DNA from: Winogradskyella aurantia
GTDB lineage: Bacteria; Bacteroidota; Bacteroidia; Flavobacteriales; Flavobacteriaceae
Direction: 5' to 3'
Assembly (NCBI RefSeq): GCF_002266855.1
Contig: NZ_NGJN01000002.1
Location: forward strand, 62,001 to 126,000
Length of the DNA: 64,000 nucleotides
Shown: positions 51,667 to 60,773 of the stretch, in pieces
How positions within the stretch are numbered: position 1 is the stretch's first letter
Layout: every line of letters starts with the position of its first letter
Made by a program: the position numbers and the translations under genes
The notes under the pieces: generated by a model
Seen by the model: only the letters and a program-made list of their open reading frames with translations
Database searches by the model: none
What the model was told of the DNA's origin: nothing

Positions 51667-52414
51667 GTGTCTTTTTTATTGAAGCAGTTAACAATTCGTA
51701 AATTGCCTTGTGTTGTTCGTTTTCCAATAGCTTTAGGTGACGCTTAATCGTTTTCTTGTCATTTCGTTTTGCAGGTCCGGTTTGTGCCATATAAGGTGAC
51801 ATATATTGAACTTTTCGTGCTGTTTCTAATATTAACGGCTTCAATATATCAAAATTTATGCTTTTAGCATCGCTTATTTCATGAGCTACTCTATAGAGTT
51901 GGTTCACGAAATTATTTACAAAAACTGCAGACAGATGCAAGGTTTGTCGTTGTTCAGTATTGATTTTGTATGTTTTGCAGTGCAAAGATGAGGCTAGTTC
52001 CTGAAGTATTTTTAAGTTAGGTTTTTCTAGAACCTCAATACAGATGGGTATTTCACTAAAGGTTAAGTCAGCATCCTTGGAAAAGCTCTGTAATGGATAA
52101 AATACGGCACGCTGGTGTTTTTTATCCAAGTCGTGTATGGAAGCGCTTCCTGAACAATGCGCTACAAGCCGATTGTCGAAGGGCAGCTTTTCCGATAGTT
52201 TTGAGATGGCATCATCGCTAACAGCTAACAGATAGATATCTGCTTGCTTTAAATCATTTAGATGGTCTGTGATATGGGTGTCGTTGGCATACGACGAAAT
52301 TTTGTCGATGGAACGGCTATACCATTGAAGCACATCAATATTGGCACTCTCCTTAAACGCTCTGTAAAGATGTGAAGCAACATTTCCTGCACCGAGTAAA
52401 ACTACTGAAATCAT
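51653..52414 (-). CDS. Rossmann-like / DUF2520 family oxidoreductase
   Basis: A 253-aa protein with N-terminal 'ISVVLLGAGNVASHLYRAF' (NAD(P) binding) and C-terminal DUF2520 features ('LHLSAVFVNNFVNQLYRVAHEI', 'TGPAKRNDKKTIKRHL'). Related to F420-dependent NADP reductase-like and pyrroline-carboxylate reductase-like folds; substrate unknown. It heads the kdsC-UbiA-maf group. Confidence 0.9.
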   Translation of the reverse strand: MISVVLLGAGNVASHLYRAFKESANIDVLQWYSRSIDKISSYANDTHITDHLNDLKQADIYLLAVSDDAISKLSEKLPFDNRLVAHCSGSASIHDLDKKHQRAVFYPLQSFSKDADLTFSEIPICIEVLEKPNLKILQELASSLHCKTYKINTEQRQTLHLSAVFVNNFVNQLYRVAHEISDAKSINFDILKPLILETARKVQYMSPYMAQTGPAKRNDKKTIKRHLKLLENEQHKAIYELLTASIKKTHGQR

Positions 52415-52499
52415 GGTGTAAAAATACTAAGTTTTTTACGGTGCCACAGAATTAGATGCATTTTTATACAATGAAAATGTAGGAGGCTATTCAAGTTTG

Positions 52500-52507
52500 T
52501 AACTTTG
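52500..52507 (+). promoter_or_regulatory. -7 box TAACTTTG of the mscL gene
   Basis: Exact TAnnTTTG, 29 bp before the ATG at 52537. It overlaps a GTG at 52507 and so argues against that longer frame. Confidence 0.55.
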
Positions 52508-52536
52508 TGCTTTTAATAACCAAAACCAAACGAAAA

Positions 52537-52986
52537 ATGAAACTAATTAAGGAATTTAAGGAATTTGCAGTGAAGGGCAATATGATAGATATGGCTGTCG
52601 GTATCATTCTGGGAGCCGCTTTCAATAGCGTTGTTGACGTCTTGGCCAAACAGGTCTTATTACCGCCAATCTCCCTTCTTTCTGAAGGGGTGAATTTCGC
52701 TGAAAAAAAACTTGTTTTGCGCGATGCTGTTGCAGATGCCTCTGGTAAAATAACTACTTCTGAAGTTGCTATTGCCTATGGTCAATTGGCCGAGGTATTT
52801 CTCGATTTTATTATCATAGGGATTACAGTGTTTATGGTGGTTAAATTTATGAATAGACTAAGAACTAAGGCCCAAGATGTTGAAGAAAGCAGTGTTGTAA
52901 CACCCAAGGATATTGAATTGCTATCAGACTTAAAAAAATTGATGGAAGAACAGAACAAATTGCTAAAAGCTAATATTTCAAAGTAG
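52537..52986 (+). CDS. mscL: Large-conductance mechanosensitive channel MscL
   Basis: A 149-aa protein from the ATG at 52537: 'MKLIKEFKEFAVKGNMIDMAVGIILGAAFNSVV' split across the amphipathic N-helix and TM1, then a periplasmic loop of about 45 residues and TM2 ('LDFIIIGITVFMVVKFMNRL'). The C-terminal helix ('DIELLSDLKKLMEEQNKLL') forms the bundle. It opens under extreme membrane tension. Single gene with own promoter. Confidence 0.96.
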   Translation: MKLIKEFKEFAVKGNMIDMAVGIILGAAFNSVVDVLAKQVLLPPISLLSEGVNFAEKKLVLRDAVADASGKITTSEVAIAYGQLAEVFLDFIIIGITVFMVVKFMNRLRTKAQDVEESSVVTPKDIELLSDLKKLMEEQNKLLKANISK

Positions 52987-53056
52987 ACCCTCTATTTTCA
53001 AGAAATTTAACACCTTTTGAAGGTGTAAAACATTTATTCAAATAGACAAAAAGCCT

Positions 53057-53064
53057 TATCTTTG
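53057..53064 (+). promoter_or_regulatory. -7 box TATCTTTG of the CcsBA gene
   Basis: Exact Bacteroidota -7 element 26 bp upstream of the ATG at 53091. No strong TTG -33 element is evident. Confidence 0.6.
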
Positions 53065-53090
53065 CACGAGCTTAAAATAAGCAATCTGCT

Positions 53091-56000
53091 ATGCAAAAGA
53101 AAATCGCGAATTTCCTATTTTCAACTAAACTAACTGCTGTCTTATTTATCGTTTTCGCTGTTGCTATGGCAGCAGGAACTATACTGGACAGAAACATGGA
53201 AACGTCTCCAACGCCTTACACAAGACAATTGATATACAATGCCTGGTGGTTTGAAGCTATTATGGTATTTTTTGTTATCAATTTTGTAGGTAATATTTTT
53301 AGATTTCGTTTACTGCGTAAGGAAAAATGGGCCACCCTAACATTGCACCTTGCCTTTATCCTAATCTTGGTAGGTGCCTTTATTACACGATACATAGGTT
53401 ATGAAGGTATAATGTCTATTAGGGAAGGCGCTACTGAAAGTCAATTTTTATCGCAGAAAACCTACATTACAGCCTATGTGGTTGGGGATTACAAAAAAGA
53501 TGGTGTGCTTCAGCGTTACAATTTTCAGCGAGAAGTGGATTTTTCGCCCCGCCTGGATAACGAATTTGATGAGACCATCACTTACGATAATACGGAAGTT
53601 AATTTTAAACTTGAAAAGTTTGTAAAGGGAGCAGAAAAGGACATTGTGCCCAATGAAACAGGAGAATCTTATCTTAAAATCGTAGAAGCAGGTGATGGGC
53701 GTCCACATAATCATTTTTTAAAGGATGGTGAAATCTCTAATCTTCACAATGTTCTCATTTCTCTCAATAAATTTCAAGAGGGTGCTATAAATATCACCAC
53801 TACGGATGAAGGGATTTTCATTAAGTCTCCATTTGAAGGGGAGTACATGACCATGGCTACTGGAGCCACTGGCAAGGTTGTTAAAGATAGTCTACAGCCA
53901 CTGAGATTGCGATCTCGCTATGTGATAGGAAACATGCAATTGGTATTTCCTAAACCTGTTGTTAAAGGAACTTTTGATATTTTGAAGAAGCCTGTCATCT
54001 TAAAAAGTGACGAAGACGGTATTGTTTTAGATGTAACTGCAAATGGCCAAACCAAAAAGGTGAACCTACTAGGTGGTAAGGGTTCCTATAATGGTTTTGA
54101 GGAAATTGAGGTTGGCGGTTTGGAGATAGCATTACAGTATGGGTCTAGGGTAGAGCAGCTACCTTTTAAAATAAAATTAAATGATTTCATAGCTGAGAAA
54201 TATCCTGGAACCGAAAATGCGTATTCTTCATATGAAAGTAAGATAACGGTATTGGATGAGGAGGCAGGTGATTTTGACTATCATATCTACATGAACCATA
54301 TCTTGGATCATAAAGGCTATCGCTTTTTTCAGGCGAGTTTTGATCCCGATGAAAAAGGTACCGTACTTTCTGTCAATCATGATAAATGGGGGACATTAGT
54401 CACTTATGCAGGTTACCTATTACTTTATTTTGGTTTAATGGCTATTCTCTTTGCCAAACACACACGCTTTGATGATTTGCGCAAAATGCTCAATAAGCTT
54501 AAGGTTAAGAAAGCTAAGATAGCTACTGTATTAGCCTTGTTTTTAAGTTTAGCGGCATTTGGTCAAGAGCATTCTGAAAATGACGGGCACGACCACACAG
54601 CTCCGCAAAAGCCTTTAAGAGAGCAGATTGATTCTATTTTACGAGAGAACATTACACCAAAAGCCCATGCTGACAAGTTTGCAGAATTGGTCATTCAAGA
54701 CTACAGTGGCCGTATGATGCCAATGCATACCTATGCTTCTGAGATGCTCAGAAAAATAAGTAAAAGTGATGTCTATGGTGAATTCAATGCGACTCAGATA
54801 TTTCTATCCATTCAAGAATCCCCCATGCTGTGGTACAATGTGCCCATTATTTACCTCAAGCCTAGAAAGGCGGACTCCATAAGAACTATAATTGGTGTAG
54901 ATTACGATCAGAAGTATGTAAGCTTATTGGATTTCTTTACGCCTCAAGGGCGCAATAAGCTAGGACCTTACATAGAAGAATCCTTTAAGGCGCAAGTGCC
55001 GAATGGATTTCAAAAAGAGGTGAAAGAAACTTATGGTAGGCTTAGTTTACTGTCCGATGCTATAGAAGGACGTTCTGTTAAGATATTTCCAGTTCCAGAA
55101 GACGAAAACAATAAATGGATTTCTGCTTTTGAATACCGAAAGGAAGGCTACAAGGATGTTATAAAGGATTCCCTCTATGGCAATTTCGTGAACAAGGGAT
55201 TTAGCTTTTATTTAATGACTTTAAATAATGCAAAGCAGACGGGGGATTTTACAAATGCGAATAAATTATTAGAGGATTTTAAAAAGACCCAAAAAAAATT
55301 AGGTGCGGAGGTCATGCTATCTGACGATAAGGTTAAAACAGAAATTCTTTATAATAAATATGATATTTTTAAGAAGCTCTTCAGCTGGTATATGTATGCT
55401 GGTACCTTGCTATTTATCCTATTGATTGTTCAGATTTTTAAATCTAACAGTAAGGGCATCAATATTAGTGTCAAGGTTTTTAAAGTTATTATTCTTGGTT
55501 TGTTCTTGTTACATACTACGGGTCTTGTTGTGAGATGGTATCTTTCAGGCCATGCACCTTGGAGTGATGCTTATGAATCTATGATTTATGTCGCCTGGGC
55601 AACCATGTTGTTCGGTCTCTTGTTTGGACGAAAAAGTGATTTAACCATTGCGGCAACGGCCTTTGTGACTTCAATTATTTTGATGGTTGCACATTGGAAT
55701 TGGATGGATCCGGCCATTGCCAATCTAGAACCCGTTCTTCAGGGCTACTGGTTGATGATACACGTTGCGGTTATTGTTGCGAGTTATGGGCCTTTTACAT
55801 TGGGCTGGGTTTTGGGAATTGTGGCCTTACTTCTAATGCTGTTTACTACTACCAAGAATAAGGAAAAGATGAAGCTTAACCTCAAGGAACTCACCGTTAT
55901 AAATGAAATGGCCTTAACAGTTGGCTTGGTAATGTTAACCATTGGAAACTTCTTAGGGGGTATGTGGGCCAATGAGAGTTGGGGACGTTACTGGGGCTGG

Positions 56001-56288
56001 GACCCAAAAGAAACTTGGGCGCTTATAAGTATCATGATTTATGCTTTTGTTATTCACATGCGATTGATTCCAGGTTTACGTGGAAGATGGCTATTTAATC
56101 TTATGGCGGTCTTAGCCTTCTGTAGTATATTAATGACCTACTTTGGGGTTAATTTTTACCTATCCGGATTACACGCATATGCGAGTGGTGACCAAATAAT
56201 AAGCTTTCAGTTCATTGCTATTTATCTGGCTGCAATAGCCATTTTGGCTGCTTTAGCGTATAGAAAGTATAAGTTGCATTACAAATAG
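53091..56288 (+). CDS. ccsBA: Fused cytochrome c biogenesis protein CcsBA (ResB-CcsA)
   Basis: A 1065-aa membrane protein. N-terminal ResB/CcsB part: helices near residues 10-30, 50-70 and 80-100, a large periplasmic region, then a helix at about 440-460. After a His-rich segment ('EHSENDGHDH', about 492-501) comes the CcsA/CytC_asm part with about eight helices and the haem-handling tryptophan-rich 'WGRYWGWDPKETWA' near residue 965. System II exports haem and joins it to apocytochromes c. Fusion of both subunits is usual in Bacteroidota. Single transcription unit with a -7 box. Confidence 0.95.
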   Translation: MQKKIANFLFSTKLTAVLFIVFAVAMAAGTILDRNMETSPTPYTRQLIYNAWWFEAIMVFFVINFVGNIFRFRLLRKEKWATLTLHLAFILILVGAFITRYIGYEGIMSIREGATESQFLSQKTYITAYVVGDYKKDGVLQRYNFQREVDFSPRLDNEFDETITYDNTEVNFKLEKFVKGAEKDIVPNETGESYLKIVEAGDGRPHNHFLKDGEISNLHNVLISLNKFQEGAINITTTDEGIFIKSPFEGEYMTMATGATGKVVKDSLQPLRLRSRYVIGNMQLVFPKPVVKGTFDILKKPVILKSDEDGIVLDVTANGQTKKVNLLGGKGSYNGFEEIEVGGLEIALQYGSRVEQLPFKIKLNDFIAEKYPGTENAYSSYESKITVLDEEAGDFDYHIYMNHILDHKGYRFFQASFDPDEKGTVLSVNHDKWGTLVTYAGYLLLYFGLMAILFAKHTRFDDLRKMLNKLKVKKAKIATVLALFLSLAAFGQEHSENDGHDHTAPQKPLREQIDSILRENITPKAHADKFAELVIQDYSGRMMPMHTYASEMLRKISKSDVYGEFNATQIFLSIQESPMLWYNVPIIYLKPRKADSIRTIIGVDYDQKYVSLLDFFTPQGRNKLGPYIEESFKAQVPNGFQKEVKETYGRLSLLSDAIEGRSVKIFPVPEDENNKWISAFEYRKEGYKDVIKDSLYGNFVNKGFSFYLMTLNNAKQTGDFTNANKLLEDFKKTQKKLGAEVMLSDDKVKTEILYNKYDIFKKLFSWYMYAGTLLFILLIVQIFKSNSKGINISVKVFKVIILGLFLLHTTGLVVRWYLSGHAPWSDAYESMIYVAWATMLFGLLFGRKSDLTIAATAFVTSIILMVAHWNWMDPAIANLEPVLQGYWLMIHVAVIVASYGPFTLGWVLGIVALLLMLFTTTKNKEKMKLNLKELTVINEMALTVGLVMLTIGNFLGGMWANESWGRYWGWDPKETWALISIMIYAFVIHMRLIPGLRGRWLFNLMAVLAFCSILMTYFGVNFYLSGLHAYASGDQIISFQFIAIYLAAIAILAALAYRKYKLHYK

Positions 56289-56365
56289 ACATAAAATTTT
56301 CCTACAAGATTTTAAATATCTACAGACTATTTTTAGTAACTTGAAACCGTAACTAAAGAATAACA

Positions 56366-56554
56366 ATGGAATATTTCAAAAAATTAGGAACGGGTAACCT
56401 ACTGATGTTGATTTTGTGCGCGATTATAATTCTTGTTGCAGAGTACTTATTTTTAACCGGTGATCAATATCATGGAATATTTGTTGGCCTTTGGGCACCG
56501 ACATTACTTGGCGTGATGATTTACTTAAAGCTTGTAGATCATGGTGGCAAATGA
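56366..56554 (+). CDS. Small membrane protein
   Basis: A 62-aa protein with two hydrophobic helices (about 12-32 and 37-55): 'TGNLLMLILCAIIILVAEYL' and 'GIFVGLWAPTLLGVMIYLKL'. No known domain. Its 3' end overlaps the 36-aa frame that follows, suggesting coupled translation. Possibly related to respiratory or membrane assembly given the CcsBA gene upstream, but this is only proximity. Confidence 0.75.
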   Translation: MEYFKKLGTGNLLMLILCAIIILVAEYLFLTGDQYHGIFVGLWAPTLLGVMIYLKLVDHGGK

Positions 56555-56651
56555 TATCGTTTTTTGGTTTTCTGTAATTGTTATCGCTCTGGTCGCTATT
56601 TGGGCCATTCTAATGATTCGTGCATACAACAAGGCGAGTAGAAATGACTAG
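56541..56651 (+). CDS. 36-aa single-helix membrane microprotein
   Basis: An ATG at 56541 opens a 36-aa frame with one helix ('IVFWFSVIVIALVAIWAILM') and a basic end (RAYNKASRND), overlapping the previous gene by 14 bp. The positive-inside tail and overlap support a real gene; the short length limits confidence. Confidence 0.55.
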   Translation: MVANDIVFWFSVIVIALVAIWAILMIRAYNKASRND

Positions 56652-56691
56652 ATTGTTATAATGGTATAGCACTTAAATGTCTACTGCTTCG

Positions 56692-58377
56692 TCACTTTTC
56701 CAAAACATAGTTTCCAATAACTAAAGCGTCTAAGCCAGTAGAGTAGAAGCAACGCAATGCGTCTTTTGGCGATTCTACAACTGGTTCACCTTGGATATTA
56801 AAGCTCGTATTTAACACTACAGGTACGCCTGTTTTTTGCCCCAGAGTTTCAATGAGTTTATGATAGAGAGGGTTTGTAGTTTTGTTTACCGTTTGCAATC
56901 TCGCTGTGCCATCCACATGCGTAACAGCTGGGATAACATCCTGTTTTTCTTTGTAGACATTACAAACTTTAAGCATAAAAGGCGCTTCTACGGTTAAATC
57001 AAAATAGTCTTTATAGGATTCTACCAAAGCAGATGGCGCAAAGGGTCTGTAAGCTTCTCTATGTTTTACCTCAGCATTAATTTTATCTTTCATGTCCGGG
57101 AAAGCTGGATTCGCTAAGATGCTTCGGTTCCCTAAGGCTCTAGGCCCAATCTCCATAGAACCCTGAAACCAGCCTATAATTTTTCCTTCGGCTAAAAGTG
57201 AGGCCGCTTTTTCCGTAATATTCTCAAAATGTGTAGCTTTTAATTTGGCACCATCAATAGCTGCCTTTATCTCTTCGTTTTTATAGGAGGTACCTACGTA
57301 TGGATTGTCGTGAACAAATGTTCTCGGTTGCTTAAGAATGCCATTGTACAAATAGAACGCAGCACCAAGTGCGGTGCCATTATCACCTGCAGCAGGCATC
57401 ACATAAACATCTTTGAAGGGCGTCTCTCTTACAATTCTGCCATTCATAACACTATTTAGAGATACACCACCTGAAATTACCAAGTAGTCGGCTTTGGTTG
57501 TTTTGTGCAAAAGATTACAAATTTCCAATACCTTGTTTTCTAAGACTTTTTGGAATGCGGCGGCGACATTGAGGTGATTGGCCTCAAATTCGCCATCTTG
57601 TGCTCTTGGACTACCAAAAATCTCTAAAAACTTTTTTGAGTATAACTCCTTGATTAAATATTGATAATTAAAATAGGATAGGTCTACCTTGATTTGACCT
57701 TTAGAATTAACCGCAACCATTTTGTCAACTTCTTTTTCAAAAACACTGGGGTCACCCATAGGTGCTAATCCCATGGTCTTGCCTTCGTCATAATTGGGCT
57801 TAAAGCCACAAAACTGTGTTACGGTTTCGTAAAAAGAGCCCAGTGAATCTGGAAAGAAACTCTCACTGATTTTGTCAACTTTATTGCCTTCGCCATAACC
57901 TACCCAAGTTGATGCCCATTCACCAGAGCCATCAATACCTAATAAGGCCGCCTTTTTATAGGGTGAAACAAAAAAAGAACCTGCCACATGGGTTAAATGG
58001 TGTTCTATAAAATGAATTTGAGGTTTGTGCTTCCCATTAAAAGTTTTATTGTACCAAATCTTAAAACGTCTTTGTTTGGCATATGCATTGACGACATGAT
58101 GACCAAAAAAGGGCATAAAAAGTTTCAAATGCTTTAAAACGAATACCACTTTTTTAAACCAATGCGTTTGAGGCTTGATGGAGACGGCGATATGATCAAT
58201 ATCATCATAATCCAACCTAGAAATGGCTAAACATCTCTTGATAGCTCTTTCGGGAAATGCTTGCGTATGCTTGTCTCTATTAAGTCGCTCTTCTTCAATA
58301 GCGGCTATTAACTTCCCATCCTTAACAATACAGGCTGTTGAATCATGAAAATAATAATTTAAACCTAGAATTACCAT
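56692..58377 (-). CDS. NodU/TobZ family carbamoyltransferase
   Basis: About 561 aa from the ATG at 58377 ('MVILGLNYYFHDSTACIVKDG'), discarding an extension to 58440. The N-terminal Kae1-like domain has 'FIEHHLTHVAGSFFVSP' and 'AALLGIDGSGEW', and 'YLVISGGVSLNSVMNGRI'; the C-terminal YrdC-like part has 'GWFQGSMEIGPRALGNRSILANP' and 'VPVVLNTSFNIQGEPVVESP'. The enzymes carbamoylate hydroxyl groups of sugars or antibiotics using carbamoyl phosphate and ATP. The acceptor is unknown and no biosynthetic cluster surrounds it. Confidence 0.93.
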   Translation of the reverse strand: MVILGLNYYFHDSTACIVKDGKLIAAIEEERLNRDKHTQAFPERAIKRCLAISRLDYDDIDHIAVSIKPQTHWFKKVVFVLKHLKLFMPFFGHHVVNAYAKQRRFKIWYNKTFNGKHKPQIHFIEHHLTHVAGSFFVSPYKKAALLGIDGSGEWASTWVGYGEGNKVDKISESFFPDSLGSFYETVTQFCGFKPNYDEGKTMGLAPMGDPSVFEKEVDKMVAVNSKGQIKVDLSYFNYQYLIKELYSKKFLEIFGSPRAQDGEFEANHLNVAAAFQKVLENKVLEICNLLHKTTKADYLVISGGVSLNSVMNGRIVRETPFKDVYVMPAAGDNGTALGAAFYLYNGILKQPRTFVHDNPYVGTSYKNEEIKAAIDGAKLKATHFENITEKAASLLAEGKIIGWFQGSMEIGPRALGNRSILANPAFPDMKDKINAEVKHREAYRPFAPSALVESYKDYFDLTVEAPFMLKVCNVYKEKQDVIPAVTHVDGTARLQTVNKTTNPLYHKLIETLGQKTGVPVVLNTSFNIQGEPVVESPKDALRCFYSTGLDALVIGNYVLEK

Positions 58378-58710
58378 AACAATAAATTTGGAAGAGCAAT
58401 TAAGGAAAATAAAATGAATTAGATTATTATTTTCTACCATTTAATAATTTTCTCGTTGAAGGCTTCTGTCCTCAAATGAAAAGAGTCGTTATGAGTATAA
58501 AGCTTTTAAGGATTACGCAAAGGATAGTAATAACTTTAGTCTCTCGTATTCCCTTTACCGAAGTCATATTTTCTATGAGTTGGTGCTAACTTTATAAGTG
58601 AAACTACGTTTTAAATAATTGATTAGGCTAAGCTAAAATAGTATTTGTGAATGATCTAAAAAGTTGTGTACATTAAGGTTTAATATTTTTCAGTGAATTG
58701 GGCATATGGC
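58378..58710. other. Gene-free stretch between carbamoyltransferase and membrane-protein cluster
   Basis: No gene can be supported. A stop-free frame at 58460-58597 lacks a start codon and may be decay of an older gene. The divergent spacer carries the promoter of the gene at 58758 at its right end. Confidence 0.4.
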
Positions 58711-58744
58711 TTGAAAAAACTACTTAAACAAAGCCTTATCTTTG
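58711..58744 (+). promoter_or_regulatory. Bacteroidota-type promoter (TTG ... TATCTTTG)
   Basis: TTG at 58711-58713 and an exact -7 box TATCTTTG at 58737-58744, with a 23-bp spacer, 13 bp before the ATG at 58758. Confidence 0.65.
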
Positions 58745-58757
58745 TATCAAAAAGAAA

Positions 58758-59141
58758 ATGAAACTTACGCTTAAAGTAGCTGCGATTTATAATATTCTCT
58801 GGGGTGCTTGGGTTGTTCTATTTCCAAATCATTTTTTTAATCTAGTTGGTATGTCTCCACTTAACCATACGATGGTATGGCAGGGCATGGGCATGGTGAT
58901 TGGCGTTTATGGGCTTGGCTATTGGTGGGCCTCTTATGACCCAATGAGACATTGGCCTATAGTGGCTGTAGGTTTTTTGGGAAAGATATTTGGTCCACTT
59001 GGTTTTATCTTTAATTACCTTAAGGGTGAGGTCCCATTTGAGTTTATATATACCTTAATAACCAATGATTTTATATGGTGGATACCTTTCTTTTTAATTT
59101 TGAGAAGAGTACATTGTGACTACAAATGGCGTTTAACATGA
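58758..59141 (+). CDS. Hypothetical four-helix membrane protein
   Basis: A 127-aa protein with about four membrane helices and many Trp residues ('ILWGAWVVLFPNHFF', 'VWQGMGMVIGVYGLGYWWA', 'FIWWIPFFLILR'). Homologues in flavobacteria are sometimes labelled alkyl hydroperoxide reductase, but no peroxidase cysteine motif is present. First of three small membrane-protein genes whose ends overlap or abut. Function unknown. Confidence 0.8.
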   Translation: MKLTLKVAAIYNILWGAWVVLFPNHFFNLVGMSPLNHTMVWQGMGMVIGVYGLGYWWASYDPMRHWPIVAVGFLGKIFGPLGFIFNYLKGEVPFEFIYTLITNDFIWWIPFFLILRRVHCDYKWRLT

Positions 59142-59509
59142 TTAAAATTTTACGTTTACTACTTATCGGGTTTTATATTTTTGCGGGGGCTAACCATTTT
59201 ATAAACCCTGACTTTTATTTAGGTTTAATTCCTGATTACTTACCGTTTCCGGAGGCAATTAATTATAGCAGTGGTTTTTTTGAAATACTTTTGTCCATTG
59301 GTGTTGCCGTTCCAAAAACAAGGGCATTGGCCGCAAGGGGAATTATTCTTTTATTAATCTTGTTTATTCCATCGCACATCTATTTTATTGAAGTGGGGTC
59401 CTGTGTAGAAAACGCCTTCTGCGTAGAACCTTGGATTGCGTGGTTAAGATTATTGGTAATTCATCCATTACTCATGCTCTGGGCGTGGGCCATAAGAAAA
59501 ACGAAGTAG
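59138..59509 (+). CDS. DoxX-like small membrane protein
   Basis: About 123 aa from the ATG at 59138, which overlaps the previous stop as ATGA. Four membrane helices with the DoxX-like 'LIGFYIFAGANHFINPDFYLGLIPDYLPFPEA' at the N-terminus. Such proteins are linked to oxidative or membrane stress in some bacteria. Two cysteines lie in the loop SCVENAFCVEP. Middle gene of the three-gene membrane cluster. Confidence 0.82.
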   Translation: MIKILRLLLIGFYIFAGANHFINPDFYLGLIPDYLPFPEAINYSSGFFEILLSIGVAVPKTRALAARGIILLLILFIPSHIYFIEVGSCVENAFCVEPWIAWLRLLVIHPLLMLWAWAIRKTK

Positions 59510-59510
59510 T

Positions 59511-59924
59511 ATGACTTTAGATTTAGCACGCTTACTCACAGATACAGGGTTCTTGATATTGATTTGGGCTGTTCAATTGGTCATATATCCAAGCTTTAAC
59601 TATTATACGCCTAAAAATCTTTTTGAGTGGCATAAGAATTACACCGTACGGGTCACCTACATCGTGTTGCCTTTAATGTTCAGTCAGCTTATTCTAGCTG
59701 TCATTTATGTGTGGCAAATACAGAATTGGTACAGTATACTCAGCATATTGATTATAGTGATATTATGGCTGCTCACATTTTTAATCTTTGTACCCTTGCA
59801 CCAGGGCATAGATAAAGCACAGCCTCAAGAAAGAGTTTGCGATAAGTTGGTTTCAAAAAATTGGATCAGGACCGTATTGTGGACCTTGTTATTCATTTTA
59901 TCTTTATCTAATTATTTATTTTAA
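59511..59924 (+). CDS. Hypothetical four-helix membrane protein
   Basis: A 137-aa protein with four membrane helices ('TGFLILIWAVQLVIYPSF', 'YIVLPLMFSQLILAVIYVW', 'ILIIVILWLLTFLIFVPL' and the C-terminal one). Its ATG is 1 bp after the preceding stop, so the genes are coupled. No known domain. Downstream lies the terminator shared with proteorhodopsin. Confidence 0.8.
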   Translation: MTLDLARLLTDTGFLILIWAVQLVIYPSFNYYTPKNLFEWHKNYTVRVTYIVLPLMFSQLILAVIYVWQIQNWYSILSILIIVILWLLTFLIFVPLHQGIDKAQPQERVCDKLVSKNWIRTVLWTLLFILSLSNYLF

Positions 59925-59972
59925 TAATGGATTGAGACTCTTCATTTAAAGGTCAAAACCACTTATTTAACG

Positions 59973-59998
59973 AAAAAAGCCTCCCGAAAGGGAGGCTT
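59973..59998. terminator. Terminator between the membrane cluster and proteorhodopsin
   Basis: Stem AAGCCTCCC-GAAA-GGGAGGCTT (59977-59985, 59990-59998) with an A run on the left that gives a T run for the - strand proteorhodopsin transcript; weaker in the + direction. Confidence 0.85.
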
Positions 59999-60024
59999 AT
60001 ATATTATACTCTAACTAACTCTGA

Positions 60025-60768
60025 TTAAGCTTCAGAGGTAGATGTAGCTGCAACGGCTAAACCGTAAACAACAAGTCCGAATCCTATTTTGTTGATAGCG
60101 TCACCAATATTATAGATAACATCCATATTAAGTCCTAGCTCACCCACAAAAGAATACCATCCTTCTGTTCCGGCCATATACCCTAATGGATAGATTGCCC
60201 ATCCAACAAGTACGAACCAACACAATGTTTTGTGAGCGGCTAATACAGCACCACCGGCTTGTTCTGCCAATTTCTTGGCTTCCCCAAACCATATGATGTA
60301 CACAATAGCAAAATAAGCGACCCCAGAGATAAAGCCCCATAATGCTGGACCAGTTCCAGTAGTATATACAGCTTCTCCAAAATAACCTGTTACAAGCATT
60401 ACCACAGAAAGGAAAATCAATTTCCACATCAAGGATTTTTTAGCACCTGCAACTCTTAGGATAAGATAAAACTCAACACACATTAACGGTACGGTCAATA
60501 CCCAATCTACATATCTGAAAAATGTTGGGGACTCCATGTACGTAGCCCAATAATCTCTCATGTACCAATAGTGCACTGCAGCAATAAAAGTAATAAGACC
60601 TGACACCAAAATGGAAGTTCTCCACTTTTTATCAAAGGTATTCATTGATAAAAAGAAAAATGCCGAAGCGGCCATCATTGCCATACATCCTACAAAAAAT
60701 GTAAAGCCAACGTAATCATCGGTGGCCATTTTGCCCACCTCAGCGTAAAAGCTAGTTAGTAAATTCAT
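60025..60768 (-). CDS. Proteorhodopsin, green-type H+ pump
   Basis: A 247-aa seven-helix retinal protein. The helix C motif 'RYVDWVLTVPLMCVEFYLIL' has Asp88, Thr92 and Glu99 (DTE), the primary acceptor and donor set of proton pumps. The retinal lysine is Lys227 in 'DAINKIGFG', with Asp223 as counter-ion partner, and His66 matches the conserved pumping histidine. The position equivalent to 105 in the reference protein is Met96, the residue of green-absorbing flavobacterial forms. It makes proton motive force from light. It is divergent from blh and its promoter carries copy C of the shared operator. Confidence 0.97.
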   Translation of the reverse strand: MNLLTSFYAEVGKMATDDYVGFTFFVGCMAMMAASAFFFLSMNTFDKKWRTSILVSGLITFIAAVHYWYMRDYWATYMESPTFFRYVDWVLTVPLMCVEFYLILRVAGAKKSLMWKLIFLSVVMLVTGYFGEAVYTTGTGPALWGFISGVAYFAIVYIIWFGEAKKLAEQAGGAVLAAHKTLCWFVLVGWAIYPLGYMAGTEGWYSFVGELGLNMDVIYNIGDAINKIGFGLVVYGLAVAATSTSEA

Positions 60769-60773
60769 AATTA

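Noticed and set aside
58460-58597. Stop-free frame upstream of the membrane-protein cluster
   Set aside because: There is no start codon and no domain; it may be a remnant but cannot be supported.
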